This document shows positions 1-4,623 of a DNA stretch of 5,110 nucleotides, one piece after another. The translations under genes were made by a program, and so were the position numbers. Source of the DNA: Rhizobiaceae bacterium (GTDB lineage Bacteria; Pseudomonadota; Alphaproteobacteria; Rhizobiales; Rhizobiaceae); the NCBI GenBank assembly GCA_016793565.1, contig JAEUMA010000706.1, forward strand, positions 1 through 5,110, written 5' to 3'. The number at the start of each line of letters is the position of its first letter. The first letter of the stretch is position 1. The notes beneath the pieces are model-generated. The model saw nothing but the letters and a program-made list of their open reading frames with translations, searched no databases and had not been told where the DNA came from.

Positions 1-494
1 TAGGCCCAGTGCAGACCGGTGTTGAACCATTGCGGCGAGTTGGGGGCGACACGCTGGGTGGCGAGCATATAGGCGAGCTCGTCGCGGAAGGCGAGCGCGT
101 CGTCTTCCGACGCGAAATAGCGGCCCTTCCAGCCCCAATAGGTCCAGGTGCCGGCCAGCCGGTCGAAGACCTGGCGGGCGTCGGTCTCGGAGCCGTAGCG
201 TTCTGCCTCCGGCAGCTTGGCGAGTGCGGCCTCGTCCGGCACGGAACGCCATAGGAAGGAGGGAACGTCGTTCTCCTCGACCTTGCGCAGGCGGGCAGGC
301 ACGCCGGCCTTGCGGAAATACTTCTGGGCCAGGATGTCGGCGGCGACCTGGGAAAACTGCGCCGGCACGTCGATGTCGTCCAGCCGGAAGACGATGGATC
401 CGTCCGGATTGCGGATCTCGCTCAGAGCCTTGCGGAATTCGATCTCCGCATAGGGCGACTGTCCCGCCTTGGTGAAACGACGTTCAATGCGCAT
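1..494 (-). CDS. nrdJ: Adenosylcobalamin-dependent (class II) ribonucleotide reductase, N-terminal part
   Basis: This cytoplasmic enzyme reduces ribonucleotides to deoxyribonucleotides using adenosylcobalamin as radical source, so it works with or without oxygen. Only the first 164 codons are present; the gene runs off the left edge, and the rhizobial family is about 1,200 residues long, so the catalytic barrel and the cysteines are outside. The visible part starts MRIERRFTKAG, contains a Trp-rich stretch TWTYWGWKGRYF near residues 115-126, and ends in NSPQWFNTGLHWA (residues 152-164), which I recognise as the conserved N-terminal region of NrdJ. The ATG at 494-492 is preceded by GAAGGGAC and AGGAC on the minus strand, giving purine-rich Shine-Dalgarno sequence, and strongly GC-biased codons begin there. 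There is no other gene on its side within 650 bp; a structured leader and candidate NrdR boxes lie upstream. The family call is firm; substrate level (di- or triphosphate) cannot be read from this part. Confidence 0.93.
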   Translation of the reverse strand, partial: MRIERRFTKAGQSPYAEIEFRKALSEIRNPDGSIVFRLDDIDVPAQFSQVAADILAQKYFRKAGVPARLRKVEENDVPSFLWRSVPDEAALAKLPEAERYGSETDARQVFDRLAGTWTYWGWKGRYFASEDDALAFRDELAYMLATQRVAPNSPQWFNTGLHWA

Positions 495-720
495 GTCCTG
501 GTCCCTTCGACCCCTGTTGTCGCACCCTGCGGCGACCGGCCCCTCGTCAGGCCGTCGCGCGGATGCCGTGTCCGCCGCCGATACCGCCGCTCACCGAGCC
601 GGCGGCTCTCCCGATCCATTGCGCCCGCCCGCCGCTCTCCTCGGCGGGCCATGCCGGCGGTCACCGGCGTAGGCGCAACGGGTCCCTGTCCCTTCAAAGG
701 CGAGTCTATTTCGCCTGACC
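495..720 (-). ncRNA. Structured GC-rich 5' leader of nrdJ with four hairpins (candidate regulatory RNA)
   Basis: Read on the minus strand towards nrdJ, this untranslated stretch folds by eye into four successive hairpins: 715-699 (5-bp stem GGCGA/TCGCC, 7-nt loop), 668-653 (GCCGG/CCGGC, 6-nt loop), 649-627 (perfect 8-bp stem GCCCGCCG/CGGCGGGC with loop AGGAGAG) and about 606-583 (CCGCC and GCTC pairing GAGC and GGCGG, one bulged G, loop GGT). The third loop carries an AGGAG. I do not see the conserved B12 box of the cobalamin riboswitch, so I do not call one. I recall a candidate structured RNA called the nrdJ motif reported upstream of nrdJ genes, but I cannot test a match here. GC-rich DNA gives stems by chance, so the hairpins are visible but a function is inferred. 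Confidence 0.4.
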
Positions 721-767
721 CCACCTTATATAGACGCCATATCTTTCACAAACACTAAATGTGGTAT
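721..767 (-). promoter_or_regulatory. Candidate tandem NrdR boxes and nrdJ promoter region
   Basis: NrdR is the zinc-finger/ATP-cone repressor of ribonucleotide reductase genes; its 16-bp palindromic box (about ACACWATATWTWGTGT) usually occurs in pairs separated by 15-16 bp. On the minus strand, 767-752 reads ATACCACATTTAGTGT, which fits 13 of 16 positions including the whole C..A.AT.T..G core. Exactly 31 bp further on, 736-721 reads CGTCTATATAAGGTGG, a weaker fit (10 of 16), so the gap between the boxes is 15 bp. The second box contains TATATA (732-727), a possible -10 element; no strong -35 is seen 17 bp upstream (GTGTTT). The pair sits about 230-270 bp before the nrdJ start codon. The consensus is from memory, so this is a good candidate rather than a proven site. 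Confidence 0.5.
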
Positions 768-894
768 CCGGACTGCCTTTTTGCCAGGCTTTTGCGTCGC
801 CGGCAGGCAAGGCAATCAGCGCGCACAAAACCACTCCCTCGGGGGCTTTTGCCGCTCCCGTTGGAATGCTCAAGTTACGCGTGTTGGTTAGAAA

Positions 895-918
895 GGCCGG
901 TGCGAAACTAGCCCGGCC
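895..918 (-). other. GC-rich hairpin 20 nt downstream of the distal promoter
   Basis: GGCCGG and CCGGCC form a perfect 6-bp stem around a 12-nt loop; two more G-C pairs can form if one A is bulged. On the minus strand it is followed by TTTCT, a weak T-tract, so it might act as a poor terminator or attenuator for transcripts starting near 938. On the plus strand no T-tract follows. Confidence 0.3.
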
Positions 919-944
919 GCGCCTGCAACCGAAGCGCATGGCCA

Positions 945-973
945 ATAAGAGTCGACTCGGCCAAAACCGTCAA
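945..973 (-). promoter_or_regulatory. Likely sigma70-type promoter facing nrdJ, with AT-rich direct repeats upstream
   Basis: On the minus strand TTGACG (973-968; preceded by C, as in the alphaproteobacterial CTTGAC) is followed after exactly 17 bp by TCTTAT (950-945), matching 5 of 6 and 4 of 6 consensus bases. Just upstream, TTTATG is repeated at 981-986 and 992-997 with an 11-bp period, an AT-rich patch that stands out in GC-rich DNA and could be an UP element or operator. The predicted start is near 938. No recognised gene follows directly; it could give an extended nrdJ leader of about 440 nt, a small RNA, or a leaderless small ORF. Confidence 0.4.
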
Positions 974-1003
974 GGCATGGTTTATGCAAAATTTATGACC
1001 GCT

Positions 1004-1023
1004 ACATCTTGTGTGCCAGATGT
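1004..1023. repeat. Inverted repeat ACATCT-8-AGATGT
   Basis: A perfect 6-bp inverted repeat with an 8-bp spacer. It overlaps a further NrdR-like 16-mer on the minus strand (1014-999, ACACAAGATGTAGCGG; 12 of 16 matches to the box consensus, core intact). It lies about 26 bp upstream of the -35 element of the distal promoter. It may be an operator; chance is not excluded. Confidence 0.3.
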
Positions 1024-1146
1024 GTGGATATCGGGGAAACGGCCGCCGCGAGCATCCCAGGAGAACACTAAGAACGTGCCTCTAACAGCAGCAGGAATCG
1101 CCAGCAAGTCCGTCGCAATGGGCGCAGATTCCGGTGCGGCGGACCC

Positions 1147-1665
1147 CTATCGCTGCGGCGATCCAGCGGAAGGCGGCGCTGGTAATAGGCTGCGGCGCGG
1201 ATTGGCGCAAAAATCAGCGATCAGCACCTTGAGGTCTGGTTCGTCGACGAGGTCAACCGCCTCGGCCGCGGCGAACCATTTGCGCGTGCGCAGCTTCTGC
1301 TCCTTCCATTTCGAAGCGAGCTGGTCGACCTCGAGCGGATAGACCCAGACCTCGCAGCCTACGTCGTCGCCACCGATCCGATCAACCTTGACGTAGACGT
1401 AGTGGCCAGCAGATGCCGAGGATACCGATCCAGCAAGGCCCGCTTCCTCGGCGGCTTCGCGGGCGGCGGCCTGGCACGGTGCTTCATCGCGTTCGGGCCA
1501 GCCTTTCGGCAGAACCCAGCGGCCCGTCTCGCGGCTGGTGATGAGCATCACGTCCACGCCGTCCGAGGTCTTCCGCCAGGGGAGGGCAGCGACCTGCATG
1601 CGAAGCGGTTCGCCGCCGAAAAGACGCCGTATCCGTTCCGCAATAGGGCTGCCCGTGGCGTTCAC
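1147..1665 (-). CDS. Nudix hydrolase
   Basis: A 172-aa cytoplasmic Nudix enzyme, expected to cleave a nucleoside-diphosphate-linked or diphosphoinositol-type substrate with Mg2+. The Nudix box G-x5-E-x7-RE-U-xEE-x-GU is complete at residues 55-77: G55, E61, R69, E70, E73, E74, G76 and L77. Upstream sit the typical first strand LRMQVAALPWR and the WVLPKGWPE lead-in; the C-terminal part has WKEQKLRTRKWF, then a proline-rich tail ending SAGSPQR. I chose the GTG at 1665-1663 because CAGGAAAG lies 7-9 nt upstream and GC-biased codon use begins there. An in-frame ATG at 1704 lacks a Shine-Dalgarno, is followed by codons of low third-position GC, and overlaps a possible -10 box. If that ATG were used the protein would be 185 aa. 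The gene stands alone, 184 bp beyond gpt and separated from it by a terminator. Layout resembles small alphaproteobacterial Nudix proteins; the substrate cannot be read from sequence. Confidence 0.9.
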   Translation of the reverse strand: MNATGSPIAERIRRLFGGEPLRMQVAALPWRKTSDGVDVMLITSRETGRWVLPKGWPERDEAPCQAAAREAAEEAGLAGSVSSASAGHYVYVKVDRIGGDDVGCEVWVYPLEVDQLASKWKEQKLRTRKWFAAAEAVDLVDEPDLKVLIADFCANPRRSLLPAPPSAGSPQR

Positions 1666-1702
1666 TACATGCTTTCCTGCGTTCCGATTCGTTTGCCGTC
1701 TC

Positions 1703-1730
1703 ATTAAAGTAGGTGCCAAAGGGCTGAAAA
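1703..1730 (-). promoter_or_regulatory. Possible promoter of the Nudix gene
   Basis: On the minus strand TTTTCA (1730-1725) and TTTAAT (1708-1703) are 16 bp apart, with 4 of 6 and 5 of 6 matches to sigma70 consensus, in a short AT-rich patch. A start near 1696 would give a leader of about 30 nt to the GTG at 1665 and would leave the upstream ATG (1704) untranscribed. The rest of the gap 1731-1834 shows only a 12-bp palindrome GCGCGGCCGCGC at 1769-1780. Confidence 0.33.
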
Positions 1731-1834
1731 TAAAGTGAAGATTCAGCGAATTGGCCGACGCAGGCAAAGCGCGGCCGCGCACTGGGCCCGGAAGATCCAC
1801 GTAGGCCCGAATCGGTGACGGTTTTGCGACAGGC

Positions 1835-1858
1835 GAAAAGAAGCGCGGCTCAGCCGCG
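1835..1858 (-). terminator. Intrinsic terminator overlapping the gpt stop codon
   Basis: On the minus strand CGCGGC-TGA-GCCGCG (1858-1844) forms a 6-bp GC stem whose 3-nt loop is the TGA stop codon of gpt, followed by CTTCTTTTC (1843-1835). It would end the three-gene operon with almost no untranslated tail. The T-tract is interrupted by C, so efficiency may be moderate. Confidence 0.6.
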
Positions 1859-2347
1859 ATGATCGTCGGCGATCGGCTTCTGGTACGTGAAGCCCATATC
1901 CCAAGGGAAGTAGATCCAGGTGTCCTGGGAGACTTCGGTCACGAAGGTGTCGACCAGCGGCCGACCTTTGGGCTTGGCGTAGACCGTGGCAAAATGCGCC
2001 TTGGGCATCATGGCCCGCACGATCGCGGCGGTCTTGCCGGTATCGGTCAGGTCGTCGACGATGAGGATGCCCTCGCCATCGTTCTCCATCAACGGCGCCG
2101 AGACCTCCTTGAGCACGTTCAGCGCGCCTTGTTCTGTGTAGTCGTGATAGGAGGCGATGCAGACGGTCTCGATCAGGCGAATGCCGAGTTCGCGTGAGAT
2201 GATGGCCGCAGGCACGAGGCCACCGCGCGTGATGCACACGATGGCGCGCCACTGGCCGTTGACGCCCGCTAGACGCCAGGCAAGCGCACGGGCGTCACGG
2301 TGAAACTGATCCCAAGACACGGGAAAGGCTTTTTCGGGCAGCGACAT
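1850..2347 (-). CDS. gpt: Xanthine-guanine phosphoribosyltransferase
   Basis: A 165-aa cytoplasmic type I phosphoribosyltransferase that salvages xanthine and guanine (and less well hypoxanthine) to XMP and GMP with PRPP. The PRPP loop VDDLTDTGKT is at residues 97-106, with the two Asp (98, 99) and the TGKT phosphate loop intact. The pyrophosphate loop TRGGLVPA is at 40-47, and the base-pocket segment WIYFPWDMG at 144-152 matches the aromatic C-terminal part of the XGPRT family. Length is close to E. coli Gpt (about 152 aa) and typical of rhizobial homologues. ATG at 2347-2345 is chosen because GGAG lies 7 nt upstream and the family start MSLPEKAFPVSWDQFHRD fits; a longer frame reaching 2446 would overlap the upstream gene and has no family support. 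It is third in a likely operon, 43 bp after the FAD monooxygenase. Its Shine-Dalgarno lies in a hairpin stem (2351-2383), and the terminator overlaps its stop codon. Confidence 0.93.
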   Translation of the reverse strand: MSLPEKAFPVSWDQFHRDARALAWRLAGVNGQWRAIVCITRGGLVPAAIISRELGIRLIETVCIASYHDYTEQGALNVLKEVSAPLMENDGEGILIVDDLTDTGKTAAIVRAMMPKAHFATVYAKPKGRPLVDTFVTEVSQDTWIYFPWDMGFTYQKPIADDHRG

Positions 2348-2350
2348 TGC

Positions 2351-2383
2351 GGCACTCCGGCAGCGCCAAGGGCGCGGAATGCC
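2351..2383 (-). promoter_or_regulatory. Hairpin sequestering the gpt Shine-Dalgarno
   Basis: On the minus strand GGCATTCC (2383-2376) pairs with GGAGTGCC (2358-2351), 8 bp with one G-U, and inside it GCGCC pairs with GGCGC around loop CTT, with a 4-nt TGCC bulge on the 3' side. The GGAG that serves as gpt ribosome binding site (2358-2355, 7 nt before ATG) is in the outer stem. Ribosomes finishing the upstream gene at 2391 could open it, so translational coupling is the simplest role; a ligand- or protein-controlled switch is possible but unsupported. Confidence 0.5.
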
Positions 2384-2390
2384 GCCGGAA

Positions 2391-3659
2391 TTAGCTGGAA
2401 ATGCCGCCGCTTGGCAAGGGTTGCGCGCCGATCGGCGAGTGCACATGCTCCGGCCGCACTCCGAGCCCAGCCATCCGGGCCGCCTTTCTCCGCACAGCAG
2501 GCAGGCCGGCGACCAGCCGCATCAGCAGCGGCGGCTCCGGCTGGCGGTCCGGATTACCCAAGATCGGCGCCAACAGGCGATTCTGCAGTTGCACCTGCAT
2601 GAACTGGGTCGCGCGTGTCGGGAACAAGCGGCGCTCGCAGACACGCTGGAGCATGTCGTCCGTGAAAGTACCGTCAGCAAGTGGCCCGGCGAGCAGATTG
2701 GCCGCCGCCACGGCATCCTGGATGGCGAGGTTGATGCCGACGCCACCGATCGGCGACATGGCGTGCGCGGCGTCACCAATGCAAAGCAGGCCGGGGCGGT
2801 CCCATTTTTCGAGGCGGTCGACAGCCACGGTCAGCAGCTTGACGTCGTCCCAGCTGGCGATGTGCTGCATGCCCTCGGCCAATCCCGGCACGACGGCGCA
2901 TACGGATTTCCGGAAGGCCGGCAGCCCGGCGGCCTGAACCTCGGCGATGCCGCCCTTGGAAATCACGTACGCGCATTGCCAGTAGTCGCCGCGGTCTATG
3001 GTGATGACCATGCGGCCAGCGCCGACGTTGAGGAGGGTGTCGTCGAAGGCGGCATCGCCCTTCGGCACGCGGAACCAGAGCACGTCGATGGGCGCGCCGA
3101 GATCGACCACGCTGAAATCTGCCAGTTTCCGCAAAGTGGAGCGCCGTCCGTCCGCCGCGACGGTGAGCCGGGCAGCGATGTCGACCGGGCCGTCGGGTCC
3201 CAGCGCCGCGACGCCGGTGACGCGGCCGTTCTCCTCGATGACGCCGTTGGCCTCGGTGCGCCGCAACAGTCGGAAATTTGGATAGAGGACGGCGTGATCC
3301 GCAAGGAAGTCGAGAAACTCCCACTGCGGCATGAAGGCGATGTAGGGGCAGAGCGCGCCCAGCCCGTCGAAGCTCGCGATCTCCAAGCGCTCGTCGCCGA
3401 ACCTGCCGACCAGCCGGGTGAGCTTCTGATGCGGCCGTTGCAGAAAGGCATCGAGCAGTCCGAGTTCGTGCATAATCTGCAACGTCGAGGGATGGACGGT
3501 GTCCCCCCGGAAATCGCGCAGGAAATCGGCGTGCTTTTCCAGCACCACCGTTCTGAGGCCGGCGCGCGCGAACAAGAACCCTGCCATCAGCCCCGCCGGC
3601 CCGCCGCCGACGACGCAGCAATCGGCCTGCACGGTGGCGGGTGAAACAGCGTCGGTCAT
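2391..3659 (-). CDS. FAD-dependent monooxygenase (UbiH/PHBH class)
   Basis: A 422-aa group A flavoprotein monooxygenase, expected to hydroxylate an aromatic or similar ring substrate with NAD(P)H and O2. The Rossmann dinucleotide motif VVGGGPAGLMAG spans residues 16-27, with E41 positioned to bind the adenosine ribose. RGDTVHPS at 51-58 is the conserved flavin-contact segment. The DG motif AADGRRST is at 168-175, and the second FAD motif CIGDAAHAMSPIGGVG at 293-308 is complete, followed by INLAIQDA. No signal peptide or membrane segment is seen. The ATG at 3659 follows AGGA about 11 nt upstream and is 30 bp after the stop of the CinA-like gene, so the two are probably co-transcribed. Substrate cannot be predicted: neighbours give no complete aromatic or ubiquinone pathway. 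Length and motif order are ordinary for COG0654. A long open frame on the other strand over the same region is its GC-driven shadow. Confidence 0.9.
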   Translation of the reverse strand: MTDAVSPATVQADCCVVGGGPAGLMAGFLFARAGLRTVVLEKHADFLRDFRGDTVHPSTLQIMHELGLLDAFLQRPHQKLTRLVGRFGDERLEIASFDGLGALCPYIAFMPQWEFLDFLADHAVLYPNFRLLRRTEANGVIEENGRVTGVAALGPDGPVDIAARLTVAADGRRSTLRKLADFSVVDLGAPIDVLWFRVPKGDAAFDDTLLNVGAGRMVITIDRGDYWQCAYVISKGGIAEVQAAGLPAFRKSVCAVVPGLAEGMQHIASWDDVKLLTVAVDRLEKWDRPGLLCIGDAAHAMSPIGGVGINLAIQDAVAAANLLAGPLADGTFTDDMLQRVCERRLFPTRATQFMQVQLQNRLLAPILGNPDRQPEPPLLMRLVAGLPAVRRKAARMAGLGVRPEHVHSPIGAQPLPSGGISS

Positions 3660-3689
3660 GGCATCCGTTCCTATCGTGATCGTTGGCTT

Positions 3690-4442
3690 TCAGGCCTGGT
3701 TGGGCAAGCTCGCGGCGATGTCGGCCAACATCTGCTCGATCGCGCGACGTCCGGCCTCCAGCGCCTCAGGGCTTCGCGCACGCACCACCAGTTCCGTCCA
3801 GAAACGGCCGTCGACATATTTCGGGTAGGAGCCGATGATCGTTTCGGGATGCGCTTTCTGAACCTCGGCGAGCGGGCCGCCGATCACGCCTTCGCCATAA
3901 GGGCAAGGCACGGTTTCCGACAGCAGCCGTGTTCCAGTCTCCAGCGTCGGCAGGACGTTGTCCAGCATGGCCTGGAAGATGGCCGGCACGCCCGCCATCA
4001 CATGCACGTTGCCGATGCGGAAACCGGGCGCCACCGAGATAGGGTTGTCGATGAGATCGGCGCCGCGCGGCATGCGGGCCATACGCTTGCGGGCTTCGGT
4101 GTATTCCATGCCGCGCGCGTCGTAATGCGCTTCGAGCATAGGGTAGGCGCGGGCGTCGTATTCGCACGGCACGCCGAACGCCTTGGCGACCGAATCCGCG
4201 GTGATGTCGTCGTGGGTAGGACCGATGCCGCCAGTGGTGAAGACGTAGCGATAGCGCTGGCGAAGGGCGTTCACGGCCGCGACGATCTCGTCCTCTTCGT
4301 CGGGCACGACGCGCACTTCTTTGAGGTCGATGCCGACAGCGGTGAGGATCTCGGCCAGATGGCCGATGTTGCGGTCCTTGGTGCGCCCGGAGAGGATCTC
4401 GTCGCCAATGACGACCATGGCGGCGGTGACGACTACGGCCAT
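3690..4442 (-). CDS. Molybdopterin-binding-domain protein (CinA N-terminal / MoaB-like)
   Basis: A 250-aa cytoplasmic protein of COG1058, containing a MoCF_biosynth (MPT-binding) domain. GDEILSGRTKDRN at residues 13-25 and TTGGIGPTHDDITADS at 69-84 are the two hallmark motifs, and SVAPGFRIGNVHVMAGVP carries the later conserved PGF and GVP elements. It lacks the C-terminal NMN amidase domain of full-length CinA (about 400 aa), so it is the short stand-alone form. Biochemical role is unsettled: related domains bind molybdopterin (MoaB, MogA), and MPT-type domains in CinA/FAD synthase proteins act as pyrophosphatases on ADP-ribose or FAD. I chose ATG at 4442 because GGGAG lies 8 nt upstream and MAVVVTAAMVVIGDE fits the family; a longer frame to 4556 has no family-like sequence. 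It is first in the likely operon with the FAD monooxygenase and gpt, and diverges from wrbA. A DNA-uptake role should not be assumed from the CinA name. Confidence 0.88.
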   Translation of the reverse strand: MAVVVTAAMVVIGDEILSGRTKDRNIGHLAEILTAVGIDLKEVRVVPDEEDEIVAAVNALRQRYRYVFTTGGIGPTHDDITADSVAKAFGVPCEYDARAYPMLEAHYDARGMEYTEARKRMARMPRGADLIDNPISVAPGFRIGNVHVMAGVPAIFQAMLDNVLPTLETGTRLLSETVPCPYGEGVIGGPLAEVQKAHPETIIGSYPKYVDGRFWTELVVRARSPEALEAGRRAIEQMLADIAASLPNQA

Positions 4443-4623
4443 CGACAGACTCCCACGAGGATCGAAGCGGCATAGCGCGACCCGCACTCGGCGGCAATGG
4501 TGCTCACACGGTGAACAATCTGTCAGCGAAGCGGGCATGTGCGAACCGGCCGTCATGTCTTAGATTGCACGCCCAAGGTGTGCCGGTAGGCGCAGCCCGA
4601 CGATTTCTCCAAGGAGTTACAGA
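4443..4623. promoter_or_regulatory. Divergent promoter region between the CinA-like gene and wrbA
   Basis: These 181 bp separate two divergent genes and must hold both promoters. For the minus-strand operon, TTGCCG (4497-4492) and TATGCC (4474-4469) are exactly 17 bp apart and would start transcription near 4462, leaving about 20 nt of leader; this is a moderate match. For wrbA I see no clear -35/-10 pair; TTAGAT at 4560-4565 is a possible -10. An imperfect palindrome GCACGCC-CAA-GGTGTGC lies at 4567-4583, and a short TCAC-CGT-GTGA palindrome is near 4504-4514. Either could be an operator. Confidence 0.4.
4611..4616 (+). promoter_or_regulatory. wrbA ribosome binding site
   Basis: AAGGAG, a near-perfect Shine-Dalgarno, lies 7 nt before the ATG at 4624 and fixes the wrbA start. 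Confidence 0.85.

Larger units (their letters stand above)
771..1146. other. Gene-poor intergenic stretch between the Nudix gene and the nrdJ control region
   Basis: I find no convincing protein or tRNA gene in these 376 bp. Both strands stay open for long runs, but third-position GC bias is weaker than in the neighbouring genes and no family is recognised. It holds a likely minus-strand promoter (945-973), AT-rich direct repeats (981-997), an inverted repeat (1004-1023), a GC-rich hairpin (895-918) and a 9-bp direct repeat GGCTTTTGC at 787-795 and 844-852. No clear intrinsic terminator follows the Nudix stop codon, so read-through from that gene into the nrdJ leader is possible. Confidence 0.5.

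Noticed and set aside
495..720. Cobalamin riboswitch upstream of nrdJ
   Set aside because: Considered because NrdJ uses adenosylcobalamin, but no sequence like the conserved B12 box is visible. Class II genes are also not the usual targets of that riboswitch.
422..724. Minus-strand open frame through the nrdJ leader
   Set aside because: Arg-rich translation typical of GC-rich non-coding DNA; it overlaps the nrdJ start out of frame and has no ribosome binding site at a proper distance. A leader peptide is not supported.
761..1342. 193-codon plus-strand open frame
   Set aside because: Its second half is antisense to the Nudix gene and the start overlaps the nrdJ control region; no Shine-Dalgarno and no family recognised. 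The intergenic half is noted as unexplained.
1743..2252. 169-codon minus-strand open frame over gpt in another frame
   Set aside because: Arg/His-rich shadow of gpt, which has an intact PRPP motif in its own frame.
2379..3644. 421-codon open frame on the plus strand
   Set aside because: It is antisense to the FAD monooxygenase, whose motifs are complete on the other strand; the frame is open because of GC codon bias, and its translation shows no recognised family.
3849..4475. 208-codon plus-strand open frame over the CinA-like gene
   Set aside because: Shadow of a minus-strand gene with clear MPT-binding motifs; His/Arg/Asp-rich low-sense translation.
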